The notes: a model not told the origin generated them from the sequence alone. A DNA stretch of 64,000 nucleotides from Anthoceros angustus (GCA_010909165.1 MU008160.1:1860001-1924000); one strand, 5' to 3'. Positions 19,517 through 30,512 are shown, numbered from the stretch's first letter. A program made the numbers and translations.

Positions 19517-20425
19517 TCACTCGCCATTTCCGTTCCATGCCATCATCGGTGCTGCAGTAATGGCATCCAATGGGACGAACTTCAGGAACTCTAACCCTGA
19601 TTCTGTTTCCCAATGAGGCGACGTTGAATACTGCTTGCTTCGGATTACGGTGACTAGCCCTCTGTCTAGTTTTTCCTCCCGAGTTATCTTGAACTGGTGC
19701 TGGAACGATAGATTGTTTAGTCTCCTTACCGCCGCGGTATACATTTGCCGACCTTCCCCTCTTCGAATGGGCCACACATATGTCCAAAAATCTGCAACTT
19801 CCGTCAACAGTTTCACTTCGGTGTGGGAGTGTACGCACCAACAAGAACATGGGTCAACTCATCCAATGTGTGTGCTTCCTTGTGTTTCAAGATTTTCGAG
19901 AAACACGAAAACATCTGATCAATCTGATCATGTGTGTGCCCAACTAGGAGGAAGCCCACCTTCACTTTCTGGAAAGTCCCCATGTCCACAAGCATATTTA
20001 AGTACGCAAATAATAGCTGGTTCTTATTCTCCCGGCATGTGTTGTCCAAATGCAAGTATAAAACTTTGGGCAAGACCCCCGGTAACTATGTATAACATCT
20101 TGGATAACCGCAATAGTCAAATTCGCGTCATTCCGAAGGTTAGCATAATGCAGGAAAATCCTGGCTTTATACGTGTAGTTGTGTATCAAGCACCCCACAA
20201 TATGAACTGCAATTCGGCTTTCCTCTTCAAGGTCCTTAGGCCACCTCAAAAAATGGGGTATTTCTGTTTTCTTCTGGTCCATGCCATCAATAGATAGTAA
20301 CATATACTTATGCGGTTCAACGTAACTTTTGCTGCGGTGTTTCGCCATCTTTGCACGCTCTGCATATAGTCGCTCTCGATGCTTGTCGAGGGCGGCCTGG
20401 TACTTGCCTGCAAACAACATCGGAT
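19517..20425 (-). pseudogene. DUF7869-like transposon protein, C-terminal region, frameshifted
   Basis: Three minus-strand segments in different frames form one domain: 20420-20085 (LLSIDGMDQKKTEIPHF, VGCLIHN, NDANLTIAVIQDVI), 20073-19815 (PKVLYLHLDNTCRENKNQ, LLVGHTHDQIDQMFS) and 19816-19517 (EVADFWTYVWPI, YTAAVRRLNNL). The DNTCRENKN and VGHTHDQIDQ signatures are those of a repetitive plant/oomycete/animal ORF family with an RNase H-like core (DUF7869), probably a transposase. Frame changes lie near 20075 (beside a run of five G) and near 19815. The segment begins after an AG at about 20421, probably a splice acceptor. Confidence 0.65.
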
Positions 20426-20815
20426 AAAGATATTAGCGTTTGGCCTTTTCCGTTTCTAAACACCGCCTGCCACAGCACAGAAACCCAATCCACTGTCAAT
20501 GAACTTTTCTCCCCGCTCATTGAAGACGACAGTGAGGATGGCCGCCTTCACATCAAACTGGTGAGTGATTGCTGCGCTGCCACCGGCGCCAGTAACACCA
20601 TCCAATACACTCAAGTCATCTGGTACATGTGGAACCCCAAAGCACCCCACTTACGCGTACTCCAAGATAAGGGGCTGTCGCTGGGGAGGATGTTGTACCG
20701 GCGTCTATCAGCCTAGACTCCGGTTCAATATCCTCCACCTGTGGGCACCGGCCGGCCGGCCGCCCGACCAGATACTCGGTCCCCTTTCTTGGCGAATGTT
20801 CTAGAAGAGGAATGT

Positions 20816-21919
20816 TTATTGCAGTTCAAGCGCACCTTGATCCTCTTTGGAGGTGGTATTTCGTATTGTGGCTTTCAAGCCAGCGCACAGAGAGCACGTT
20901 GAAAATCTGTTGGACTTCGATATCTTCACTCTGCTGAAGTGTGTTTTCCACAATTTCAGGAACCACGCGTATGTTACAACCCGCATGCCCAATATCTCAC
21001 ATTGTCGCTTGTACTGAGCCCATATCTCCAACTTCGTGTATGTGTCGGGAAGATTGAAGACCTCCACGTTCGGCAGCCTCTCTGCCATGCACAAAAAAGC
21101 ATTGTCCATCCAAGCAATGGCCCCCTGTGTGTGGGCAGTCTTCGGTATGGGGTTGGCCTTCAAACTATCCCATGGTGCATTGCGGATGACCCTGCTCTTC
21201 AGTTCCTCATACCTTTTGTGACCAATGCAGTAAACTCTTCTAAATGCCCGTAAACAACATTTGATAGCAGCAGTACCCATGACATGAGGAACCACCCTGC
21301 CCTCCGCCTCATTCCCTCTTTGGACATGCATCAGGGTTTCCAGAAATGTCTCCTGTTCTTGTCTTCCCATGCGCAGTAAACGATAACGCTGCTCCTGAAA
21401 TTTTTCCTTCGTTAACCTATGCAGACACATGTCATTGCAACATGGTTTCCGAAACTCGGCCGCGATAACTGCCCCATCACTTTTCCTCAATGGCACACCT
21501 GACATCCGACGTCCTGGGCAAACCGAATCCGCAATGCTTCTAGACTGCAACGTTTCGCTCGAAGGTTTCGCATAAAACGAACGTTGGCCAAGCTCCTCTT
21601 CACATGTCATCTGGTTGGTGTCATCCTCTTCTTCTATAGCCTGCACAAGATGGTCTCGGGCGGGCGGCAATATGGCTCCATCATCCACATTGAACAATCC
21701 GCGTCTTGCAAAAGGAGACCTGGTCGGATGCTGGACATCCGCTCCTCTTGTCATGCGTGCTTCCTTTTTGCGTGCAGAAGGGCTTCCCTCCATGGCAGCG
21801 TACAAATTAAGATTGCGAGGAGTTTGTGGAACAGATCGTGGAAGAGTGGGTGATGGTGCTGGTCGCCGTAGCCGACGACACCTGTCAATGCCTGTGTCTG
21901 CACATTCACGGGCATTCAC
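20816..21919 (-). CDS. DUF7869-like transposon protein, N-terminal/central region
   Basis: An open frame of about 367 codons, with the most likely internal start at MEGSPSARKK. It holds a Cys-rich block (PCCNDMCLHRLT), a helical region with RYRLLRMGRQEQETFLETLM, a YCIGHKRYEEL motif and a second Cys pair near the end (TCSLCAGLK). This layout (N-terminal metal-binding helices before the RNase H-like core) is what I expect ahead of the domain at 19517-20425, so the two are probably parts of one gene separated by an intron or decay at 20426-20815. Function as a transposase is inference. Confidence 0.5.
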   Translation of the reverse strand: MNARECADTGIDRCRRLRRPAPSPTLPRSVPQTPRNLNLYAAMEGSPSARKKEARMTRGADVQHPTRSPFARRGLFNVDDGAILPPARDHLVQAIEEEDDTNQMTCEEELGQRSFYAKPSSETLQSRSIADSVCPGRRMSGVPLRKSDGAVIAAEFRKPCCNDMCLHRLTKEKFQEQRYRLLRMGRQEQETFLETLMHVQRGNEAEGRVVPHVMGTAAIKCCLRAFRRVYCIGHKRYEELKSRVIRNAPWDSLKANPIPKTAHTQGAIAWMDNAFLCMAERLPNVEVFNLPDTYTKLEIWAQYKRQCEILGMRVVTYAWFLKLWKTHFSRVKISKSNRFSTCSLCAGLKATIRNTTSKEDQGALELQ

Positions 21920-21943
21920 TGTATGTCACAAACGCCCAAACAA

Positions 21944-22399
21944 TCAAAGGTCGTTATAGGAATACAATTCCCCTAGTCCCTTACCGACAATGTGAACCCT
22001 GCTTGCTTCCAATGTCGAAAGCACATGAGTCCGGTCGTCTGTTTCAGCCGACACGCGGTTCCTTATTTCCAATGGTCTGGTTCTCTCCCTTTCCCGTCCA
22101 AACATCATGGAATGAGAATGGTCCGGCAACTGGTTTACTCGGGCATAGGCTGGTCCGGCGCCATTGTTCAACATGTCCCTCCTTCTGCATATGTCCCCTT
22201 CGCGTCGAACTCGGAGATATTGAGATTGGTCTTGGCCTTCTTCATGGAGCGACTGTAGGAAAGAAGGTTGCCGACGACTGTGAGAAACAACCAACGAAGA
22301 GAAAGCGGACTGTGCAAAGTCATCGGCACCTACTTCATCGTCGGAATTTGTATGCATGCTCTCCAACATTGCGCCAGGCTGAGGGGACTCAGAACTCAC
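21944..22399 (-). CDS. Possible upstream exon of the DUF7869-like gene
   Basis: About 150 codons, acidic and Ser/Arg-rich, with no recognised fold; same strand and 25 bp upstream of the next segment. It could be an N-terminal exon or a chance ORF. Confidence 0.25.
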   Translation of the reverse strand: MSSESPQPGAMLESMHTNSDDEVGADDFAQSAFSSLVVSHSRRQPSFLQSLHEEGQDQSQYLRVRREGDICRRRDMLNNGAGPAYARVNQLPDHSHSMMFGRERERTRPLEIRNRVSAETDDRTHVLSTLEASRVHIVGKGLGELYSYNDL

Positions 22400-22958
22400 A
22401 GGCTGGAAGCGGTCACTGTGTTTCTCCCCTGCTCACCCTTCTGTCCCCGAACGATGAGTTCCAAGCTGGGAGAGTTAATCGGGGTCGCCAACTTATGCAC
22501 ACCGGAGCGGCAAGGCAGTAATTGCAACGGCCGCCCATTGAAGGCATCCGCCGCCTCCCAGCCGCCAAATCTAGAGTCGGATATCCTGTAGCATACGGAA
22601 TACACACCGTTTGACACCGTCACTTGATTGTGCCCTAAGTACACGGATTCATGGTATAATACGGGAACACATGGCAAACCCTAATATATTCAGAGTCAGG
22701 GTATACATAATGATCCGGGATTGAACCACCGTTCACCGTTCGCGAACGCGGGTTTAAGTCCGAGCGACCTTCCGGCTGGTTGGAGCATGCTTTGGAGGTC
22801 GCCCTTACGCCCCACAACCGGCAGTGAATTCCAAAGGAACTTTCCTTCATCCTTTGCCGGCGGAGACGAGGTTCGCTCCTTTCCAACTGCACGCTATTCG
22901 ATTTCCGCATCTCTTGAATGACCTGAGGTCTGTATTCTGGTTTCTGGCAGAAGAGGCA
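22400..22958. other. Spacer between the DUF7869-like gene and the ParB-methylase gene
   Basis: No supported gene. The two genes are divergent, so this stretch may hold both promoters. A tRNA-like T-loop at about 22720 was considered and rejected. Confidence 0.4.
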
Positions 22959-23403
22959 ATGGCGATGGGAAGGCGAAGCAAGAAAGGAGAGGGTGAGCGA
23001 CGGCCTGACTGTGATCCGCCAGTACAGAAACCGAAGAAGGGAAAGAGCAGAGGAAAGGCATCAGGCTCTGAAGCTGGGGAGGAGCCTAGTGCGCCCCACA
23101 ACCGAGGATTACCAGCCCTCAATTCCGCTCCTGCGGTGGGGCCGCCCCAGCAATCAGGAGGTCCGGTAATTGGTCATGGAGGCGGGCACGCACGCTCTGT
23201 GAGCCACACGTCTGGGAAGGCAAGCACGACGAGAGGAGATGGCGGAGGTGAGCAGTTCCCAGAAGAAGAGTCTCAGCCTCTATCCAATCTCCTTATAGCT
23301 ATGAGGAAACAATGCACATCAAGCGTATTTCTGGGCAGCTTCAGCCAATTGTGGTTGTAGAGAAGGATTGGATGCTGGTGCAGGAAGAAGAACCGGGAAA
23401 TGA
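22959..23403 (+). CDS. ParB-DNA-methylase gene, part 1 (N-terminus)
   Basis: From ATG 22959 the frame encodes a very basic, low-complexity N-terminus (MAMGRRSKKGEGE, then VQKPKKGKSRGKASG), a likely nuclear localisation signal, then Gly/Ser/His-rich linker. Near 23250-23310 the useful frame changes (intron or indel). The following frame reads QLQPIVVVEKDWMLVQEEEP and runs straight into the Copia-2 target site AATGA. Across that 9.26-kb insertion the same frame continues at 32666. A stop seen at 23358 in the first frame is therefore not the end of the gene. It is divergent from the DUF7869-like gene upstream. Confidence 0.6.
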
Positions 23404-23664
23404 TGATGAAAATCACACACTAACTCCTTAAGCAAAAGATGCTTATATACAATTGATTTAATAGAAAGTACAAAGCCTATTTATAGGCGAGGTGGTTAGG
23501 TGGTTACAACCATAAGTAGTTGTAACCGCCTAGTAGTTGTAACTACTATAACTACTAACTACCTAGATCAACTAACTAGTAACTACTTAATGCCCTAGGC
23601 ATATAATAATGTTTAAGTTAGGGTGCCCTAATGAATAGTGCCATAACCTTAATATATTTTATCA
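23404..23664 (-). repeat. Copia-2 3' LTR
   Basis: 261 bp with TG/CA ends as read on either strand (TGAT...ATCA). It lacks two of the 8-bp gtggttag units present in the other LTR; otherwise it differs at a few positions. A purine-rich tract (gagtggaag on the minus strand) adjoins it at about 23665-23673. Confidence 0.9.
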
Positions 23665-24302
23665 CTTCCACTCACTATGAATGTAGGGGTGAAATCTAGC
23701 TTCAAAATGAGCCTAAGTATGCTAAGTAACTCCCACTAGATCAGAAGTTATTAGCCTAAGAGAAACTGACTTAAATCTAATGTTAAGCAGTTTAAACATG
23801 AAAGAAACAAAGAGCCTAAAAGTATTTAAATAAATGTAAATAGGTCCTTTAGTAAATTAAAAAGGAAACCAAAAAGAAAATTGAGTGGATAATGCGGGGG
23901 AGGTTTTAATTTGCCCCCTGGGCGAAGCCCGCTATCTTTTCGCCGCGCGCTGGAAGCGGTGTGCGCTCTCGGCAGTGCGCACGCGCCCACGCTGAGGCTG
24001 GCGCTGGCTGCGCGCGCAAAGGTGTGCACACACGCAGCGAGGCCGCATACGCGGCCGCTGCACGGTGGCATGCTGCCATACAGCGTAGCCGCCAATGCCT
24101 GCTGCAGTGATCTCGAGGTCGCCGAGGATGGGCGCTCCCACTGGTCCACAAATCCTTCCACAAATTGTTGGCCCGAGTTGCCGTGTGCCTGGGTGATGTT
24201 GTCGCCGCCTCCGGGATTTTGCCAATGGTGACATGTGTGAATCAGATGACGGTGTAGATGGAATCGTACCCGTCACCGAGGTTGATGAAGAGGTTGATGC
24301 AG
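23665..24302 (-). other. Copia-2 3' internal region, GC-rich block
   Basis: A/T-rich up to about 23890, then abruptly GC-rich (23925-24080, gcgcgc-rich). The long minus-strand frame across it has no recognisable domain and abnormal composition. It may be captured host sequence between RNase H and the LTR. Confidence 0.4.
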
Positions 24303-25657
24303 ATGTTGATGATGTTCCCCAAAGCTGGAAGGAAACCAAGTGGGAAGAGTCGATTCCTCCCGAGGCCAAGGAGGTTGCCTTCTCTTTGGTGTGAGGACAG
24401 ATGGTGCTGTCCGCCAAGGAGCATAAGTGATGACGACCGGAGGTGGCCACAATATTTGTCCTTGAGTCTTCTCCGACAAGGATATGATGCCTTTGTTGAT
24501 GGAAACTCCGAGGGTGACATGGTTGATATCGAGGCCGAGGAGGTGGAGGCCAAGGATTCAAGCCGATCTCAAGATGTTCTTCACAACCCAACTGTGAGGG
24601 AGCCCGAGGAGATCGCACTGTAGTTAATGGCGACTTTGCGGACTCCAAATGTTCTAACGCCCTCCATAAGTCGGCATCGTAAGTCATCCGTCGCATGCAT
24701 TCTACAAATTCATAGATAGTATGTAGACCAATGGGTTGAGCCATGTGTAGATCTAGGAGCTGGATGGCTTTGGCTAGGAGAGGCTGATGACACAAAAGGA
24801 AGACCAAAAACAAAAAGAAGATGATAGAAGAAAGTAGAAAGAAAAGTAAGTGGGGATAGGGTAGATGGTCCCTATATATGTAAACCAATAGTCTTCTTAT
24901 AAATAAAAGAATATTATGTGATTGCGGTGTGGACAAGTGTGTGGGCACAGATCATCTAAGGATTGCTATCCCCCCACTAATGGTCCAAAAAGAGGCAAAA
25001 ACAGGACATGAGATACCTGGTGCCTATCTCCCTATGGGGAATCTCTTCAAAGCTACCCACTTAATTTGCCCATGTAGTCCTTGGGATTATAAAGTCCCAG
25101 CTGAATACATATGCCATAAGAAAGGAATCAAAATGTGTAGGCTGGAAGCTGCCCCATGTGCTGAGTATGAAGGTCATACTAAACACACATATAGTAAGTA
25201 CCCTTATGTCGCTAATGAGTTATTTTTTATTTATATTTATTTACATACTAAACAAGACTCCTAAATTTTTGTGAATAGGATTTATCGGAGGAAGCTAGAG
25301 TATTATGAGGACTACTTAGAAATAGAAGAGGAACTTGAGACTTTGGATAAACTTTGTGGTTTGTAATTAACCCTTAGTTTTCTAATCTTAAGTTCCTATA
25401 GCTAACTAAGTTAGGGTGATCTAGACTTGATATCAAGGATACCTAAACTCTTCATATGCTTGCTATGTAAATCACGACCTAATGACTTGGTCAATATATC
25501 ATGGATTTTCGTGAGTTTGAATATAATTTATGTTTATTGTTTTGTTTTCTAGCATCTCTCGGATATAGTGGTATTCAATCGCTATGTGCTTTGTTCGAGT
25601 GGAAGACAGGGGTTTCTAGCTAAGGCTATAGCTCCCCACATCGAACAAAGGTGTGGG
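24303..25657. repeat. Copia-2 tandem duplication, copy A
   Basis: About 1,355 bp, repeated as 25658-27055. The junction is visible at 25651-25660, where RNase H sequence (aaaggtgtggg) runs directly into the unit start (atgttgatgatgttcc) instead of continuing as it does at 27055. It contains a damaged copy of the antisense ORF (about 24928-25366) and the last part of RNase H (minus strand). Most differences from copy B are small losses at CAG/CTG sites. Confidence 0.88.
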
Positions 25658-27055
25658 ATGTTGATGATGTTCCCAAAGTGGAGGAAACCAAGTGGGGAAG
25701 AGTCGATTCCTCCCGAGGCCAAGGAGGTTGCCTTCTCTTTGGTGTGAGGACAGATGGTGCTGTCCGCCAAGGAGCATAAGTGATGACGACCGGAGGTGGC
25801 CACAATATTTGTCCTTGAGTCTTCTCCCGAGCACAAGGATATGATGCCTTTGTTGATGGAAACTCGAGGGTGACATGGTTGATATCGAGGCCAAGGAGGT
25901 GGAGGCCGAAGGGATTCAAGCTGATCTCGAAGATGTTCTTCACAACCCAATTTGTGAGGGGAGCCCGAGCTGGAGATCGCACTCTGTAGTTAATGGCGAC
26001 TTTGCGGACTCCAAATGTTCTAACGCCCTCCATAAGCTGGCATCAGGTAAGTCATCCTGTCTGCATGCATTCTACAAATTCATAGATAGTATGTAGACCA
26101 ATGGGTTGAGCCATGTGTAGATCTAGGAGCTGGATGGCTTTGGCTAGGAGAGGCTGATGACACAAAAGGAAGACCAAAAAACAAAAAGAAGATGATAGAA
26201 GAAAGTAGAAAGAAAAGTAAGTGGGGATAGGGTAGATGGTCCCTATATATGTAAACCAATAGTCTTCTTATAAATAAAAAGAATATTATGTGATTGCAGG
26301 TGTGGACAAGTGTGTGGGCACAGATCATCTAAGGATTGCTATCCCCCCACTAATGGTCCAAAAAGAGGCAAAAACAGGACATGAGATACCTGGTGCCTAT
26401 CTCCCTATGGGGAATCTCTTCAAAGCTACCCACTTAATTTGCCCAGGTAGTCCTTGGGATTATAAAGTCCCAGCTGAATACATATGCCATAAGAAAGGAA
26501 TCAAAATGTGTAGGCTGGAAGCTGCCCCATGTGCTGAGTATGAAGGTCATACTAAACACACATATAGTAAGTACCCTTATGCTGCTAATGAGTTAACAGC
26601 TTTTTATTTATATTTATTTACATACTAAACAAGACTCCTAAATTTTTGTGAATAGGATCTGTTTGGGCACTGGAGCGGGAAGCTCAGGAGTATTATGAGG
26701 ACTACTTAGAAATAGAAGAGGAACTTGAGACTTTGGATAAACTTTGTGGTTTGTAATTAACCCTTAGTTTTCTAATCTTAAGTTCCTATAGCTAGCTGAG
26801 TTAGGGTGATCTAGACTTGATATCAAGGATACCTAAACTCTTCATATGCTTGCTATGTAAATCACGACCTAATGACTTGGTCAATATATCAGCCGGATTT
26901 TCGTGAGTTTGAATATAATTTATGTTTATTGTTTTGTTTTCTAGCATCTCTCGGATATAGTGGTATTCAACTGCTATGTGCTTTGTTCTGGAGTGGAAGA
27001 CAGGGTTTCTAGCTAAGGCTATAGCTCCCTGACTGTCACTGAACAAAGGTGTGGG
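25658..27055. repeat. Copia-2 tandem duplication, copy B
   Basis: About 1,398 bp; the better-preserved copy. It retains the RNase H C-terminus in frame and the intact two-exon antisense ORF. Confidence 0.88.
26300..26756 (+). CDS. Antisense spliced ORF carried by Copia-2 (unknown function)
   Basis: Plus-strand exon 26300-26566 follows an acceptor (gattgcag). It encodes GTDHLRIAIPPLMVQKEAKT, GAYLPMGNLFKATHLICP, YICHKKGIKMCRLEAAPCAE and YEGHTKHTY, with spaced Cys/His that could bind zinc. A GTAAGT...AATAG intron (26567-26655, 89 bp) joins in phase to an acidic coiled-coil tail (EYYEDYLEIEEELETLDKLC) ending at a TAA at 26754-26756. The start of the gene is not visible; a TATA-like ctatatatg lies near 26245. 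Copy A has the same exon-intron layout, but its second exon is damaged. Because it is antisense to the element, its intron would survive retrotransposition. It could be a captured host gene fragment or an antisense accessory ORF. Confidence 0.5.
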
Positions 27056-27334
27056 TACTGGTTGAGGATGATTTAGCTCACTTAATGCTAATATGCTCCA
27101 AACTATATCTTTTGAGACTGAGGTTAGGACTCTGTACTCAGACTCAGTGCTTAACAAGGCAATAGTAGGTTGTTTCTTACTTGACCAAGATATAGGAGCT
27201 CCTCCCAGTAGTAGTACATAGCCAGATACAGATTTGCGGGTGTCAGGGTCGCCGGCATAGTCAGCAGCAGCATATGCTGTTAAAATTAGCTTAGGTATGC
27301 CGGGCTTGTGCTTGTACATCAATCCAGTATTCAT
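26801..27334 (-). CDS. Copia-2 RNase H
   Basis: Contains AYAAADYAGDPDTRKSVSGY, SWSSKKQPTIALLSTESEYR, SDSQGAIALARNP, RTKHIAVEYHYIREMLEN and ADILTKSLGRDLH: a standard Copia RNase H with its catalytic acids (the first Asp is in AAADYAGD). The stop is at 26801. Confidence 0.88.
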   Translation of the reverse strand: MNTGLMYKHKPGIPKLILTAYAAADYAGDPDTRKSVSGYVLLLGGAPISWSSKKQPTIALLSTESEYRVLTSVSKDIVWSILALSELNHPQPVPTPLFSDSQGAIALARNPVFHSRTKHIAVEYHYIREMLENKTININYIQTHENPADILTKSLGRDLHSKHMKSLGILDIKSRSP

Positions 27335-28499
27335 AGTTCCCTTGAGGTCTCAAGATACGTTTGACTGATAGCCAGTGCTCTCTTCCTGGGTTCTCTAGGA
27401 ACTGTGAGCAAGCACTTACTTCAAAAGAAATGTCTGGTCTGGTGAAGTTGCTTAAGTAGATGAGAGTGCCTACTGCATGTCGGTATGGGACTGCTGCCAT
27501 CTCATGCTTTTCTGCATCTGTTTTAGGGCTCATATCAGTTGTGAGCCTAATGCCACTTGCAAATGGTGTAGTGTCTGGCTTAGCATTTTCAAGTCCAAAC
27601 TTAGCTAAGCTTTCCTTAATATACTTAGTCTGTACTAAGCTTAAGGTTTTATGCCTCTATCCCTTATAACATTGACGCCAAGGGCATAAGTCATCTCTCC
27701 TAAATCAGTCATCTCAAAATGACTTCTTAACCATGCCTTAGTTTCAGCTAGGAGAGGAAGTGAGGATGAGGCCATAAATAAGTCGTCAACATAAAGTAAG
27801 ATATATATGATATCACTTCCTGATATCAATATGTACATACTAGCATCGGCCTTGCTTTGTCTAAAGCCCCGATTAACTAGTTTATTATGTATGACGACAT
27901 TCCATTCTTTGCCTGATTGTTTCAGGCCGTACAGGCACTTTAATAAGTTTGCATACCCAATCTTCCTTTCCCTTGACCTCATAGCCCTCAGGCTGTCTCA
28001 TATAGATTTCTTCTTGTAGACGCCCATGCAAATATGCTGTTTTGACGTCCATCATATGGAGGTGTAGGTCATGTTGTGCGGTTAAGGCTAAGATAATTCT
28101 TAGGGAGGCAAACTTGGCAACTGGTGCATAGGTGGCCCAGGGTATAAAATCTAGACCAGGGATCTGGGTAAACCCTCTTGCCACTAGTCGTGCCTTGTAT
28201 CTCTCTTTGGAACCATCACCCTTTCTTTTTATTTTGAATACCCACTTGCTAGTCACTATTTTTCTTCCCTTAGGTGGTTTCACTAATTCCCATGTAGAAT
28301 TCTTAACTAAAGAGTCGTACTCAGAATCTACAGCGACCTTCCACAAGTGTTTCTCAGGAGAGGAAAATGCTTGTTTCAAGGTTAGCTTCTTCGGGATCAA
28401 CTGTGGCTTTGTATACTTGGTGATAAGGTGAAAAGGAGAGATGGGATCATCAATGGTAGCACGGTATCCTAGGGGTGGTTCCTTCCATCCTGCAGTCAC
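27291..28499 (-). pseudogene. Copia-2 reverse transcriptase, frameshifted
   Basis: Pieces in several frames: 28499-27885 (TSKWVFKIKRKGDGSKERYK, ARLVARGFTQIPGLDF, MDVKTAYLHGRLQEEIYMRQ), 27982-27641 (KCLYGLKQSGKEWN and the catalytic ILLYVDDLFMASS) and 27533-27291 (VPYRHAVGTLIYLSNFTRPD). The breaks lie near 27900, 27640 and 27300. Catalytic residues survive, but the protein cannot be made from one frame as read. Confidence 0.85.
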
Positions 28500-28602
28500 G
28501 AAATATTAGGTCTAGTTCTCGGGTTGTACCTCGAGCGAGTTGTTGTGGTTGAATATTTTCTTCAATGTCGACCACTTCATGAGCTCTTGTGTTGGGAGTC
28601 GC

Positions 28603-29837
28603 TCATGTTCGCCTGCCTTCGAGCTCGTCCTCATTCACAAGTCGATCATCCGCGGGAATATCAAAATCATCCCTAAGGTAATATTGATCTTCTAAATGTA
28701 GAGGTTCTTGTGTGTCGGGATCTGGTGTAGTCGGTCGACGTGGAATATGCTCTAACTCCTCCTCCTCCTCCTGCAGAGTAGGTTCAACAAGAGGAAAACT
28801 CGTGGCAGGAAGGGGATGAAAAGTAACAAATTCATCATCGTCAAAAGACGAATGCTCCATGTGTGCAGGGAGAGGAACATCAGGAGTAAGAGGGGCAGGA
28901 GCTCCCACTGAAGGGGAAAGAATATGGGACTCATGAAAAGTCACGCTCTTGGCATATATGAGTTTTTTGGTAGAAGGGTCGAATAATTTGTATCCTTTTA
29001 TGCCTTCCGTATAGCCAATGAAAGTGTACTTGGCTGCCTTAGGATCGAACTTCTTGCGTTGTACTTTTGGAATAAATACATAAGCAGGTGATCCAAAAAT
29101 CCGAAGATGTCCAATAGAAGGCTTTCTACCAGTGAATGCTTCATAAGGTGTCATACCTTGGACTGCGGAGGTCGGCAGTCGGTTGATGAGATATGTGGCT
29201 GTTAATATGGCTTCAGCCCAATAGGTCTTGGATAGAGTAGATTGGGAGAGCAAGCAACTTATCTCTTGAAGGCGTAAATTCTTATTCTACGCCATTTTCT
29301 TTGAGGAGTGTACCACGAGTTGTTGTTGATGCCTTCAGCTCGACAAAAATCAGCAAAAGTATTGGATGTAAACTTTCCACCATTGTCGGAACGCAGGGTT
29401 TTGAGTTTCTTATCCGTAAGTCTCTCGGCCCACATCATATAATCCTTAAAAAACTGGAAAGCTTGGCTTTTGTGGCGGAGGATGTATGTGAGGACAAAGC
29501 AGAGAAAATCTGTGAAGGTTAAAAAGTATCTACAACCACTAAAGGAAGGCGCAGAAATGGGACCACAAATGTCTGTATGTACCAACTCAAGGGGGGCTTT
29601 AGCCCGCTGGGGAGATGGGTTATGAAAAGGAGCTTGGTGCCGTTTGGTGACAACACAGGCTTCACACCAAGACAGGGGTTCTATCTTGGGAAGGGAGGGA
29701 GTTCTATAAAAATTTCCCTTAGACATTTGGATGAGGTTTTGGCTATTAGGGTGACCTAAACAACAATGCCAAAGCATAGTATTGGAGGAGGGGATAGAAT
29801 ATTGGGAAGCTACATTGATGAGATGTGAGGGACCCAC
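28603..29837 (-). pseudogene. Copia-2 integrase region, frameshifted
   Basis: 29837-29259 encodes the GAG-pre-integrase zinc motif (WHCCLGHPN ... WCEACVVTKRHQ) and integrase core (LVHTDICGPISAPSFSGCRY, FTDFLCFVLTYILRHKSQAF, LRSDNGGKFTS). The frame breaks at about 29260-29300, where WYTPQRKW stands in the conserved TPQQNG region. 29253-28603 continues with MLSQSTLSKTYWAEAILTAT, MTPYEAFTGRKPS and a proline-rich linker. This is the same integrase position at which Copia-1 is broken. Confidence 0.85.
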
Positions 29838-29843
29838 TTGGAC

Positions 29844-30512
29844 TCAAAGTTTATATAGTCCATCTTCTAGTGTGCCTGAGCAGATTGTATGAAACTTACT
29901 TGTAAGATAAGAAAGTAAACAATTATCCGCTTGAAGGATGATTTGCATGCTATGTTCTGAACATAAGTTGGCGGCGGACACTAGGTTTTTACACATGGAT
30001 GGTACATGGAGGACATGAGAAAGTGAGAGAACTTGGCCTGTAGAGCATCTGAGAACAACTGAACCAACACCAGAGATAGTGAGGTTATGATCATCACCCA
30101 ATAGGACAGTTTGATGTCCTTTGGCGGGTGAGTAAGACTCAAAAGAGTTTATGTTGTGACAGATATGTGATGTTGCTCCACTGTCTAAATACCAATTTTG
30201 GTTTGAGGGCTTGGATGATGCCAAGCAGACAGTGAGAGCTGATGGTGTTGCTGAAGATTGTTTCTTCATAGCAACATGTGCTCCAGGGGCGGCCTCCTTC
30301 CTAGGCTCGCCGTTCTTCTTTTTTCTACAGTCCTTCTCCATATAATTTGTCATTCTGCACCAATTACATATAACTCCACTCTTCTTGTTACCTTTTGCAG
30401 AAGAAGAGTTTTCTCCAATCGGAGAATATTGACCAGGATTCGGCCTAGGAGGAAAGGGTCTGCCGCGTCCTCGGCCACGTCCTCTTCCTCTACCTTGTCC
30501 TGTAAACATCAC
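29844..30512 (-). CDS. Copia-2 nucleocapsid-protease segment
   Basis: Begins with an RGRG-rich stretch, then a zinc-knuckle-like ICNWCRMTNYMEKDCRKKK and the aspartic protease motif WYLDSGATSHICHN, followed by GDDHNLTISGVGSVVL. The Gly/His of a classical CCHC (CX2CX4HX4C) is altered: the His position is Tyr. Part of this block (RGRG and upstream) is duplicated at 30927-31110. Confidence 0.8.
   Translation of the reverse strand: MMFTGQGRGRGRGRGRGRPFPPRPNPGQYSPIGENSSSAKGNKKSGVICNWCRMTNYMEKDCRKKKNGEPRKEAAPGAHVAMKKQSSATPSALTVCLASSKPSNQNWYLDSGATSHICHNINSFESYSPAKGHQTVLLGDDHNLTISGVGSVVLRCSTGQVLSLSHVLHVPSMCKNLVSAANLCSEHSMQIILQADNCLLSYLTSKFHTICSGTLEDGLYKL

Noticed and set aside
20816-22399. Bacterial-style operon or contaminant
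   Set aside because: Introns, plant LTR elements on both sides and the absence of ribosome-binding sites argue for nuclear plant DNA.
22700-22770. Possible tRNA or tRNA-derived SINE (GGTTCAATCCC on the minus strand)
   Set aside because: The flanking bases do not pair into a T-stem or acceptor stem and no anticodon arm could be drawn.
23932-24948. 338-codon minus-strand ORF
   Set aside because: No domain; it crosses the duplicated block and a GC-rich patch, its composition shifts along its length, and copy B breaks it. Probably chance, in the 3' internal region of Copia-2.
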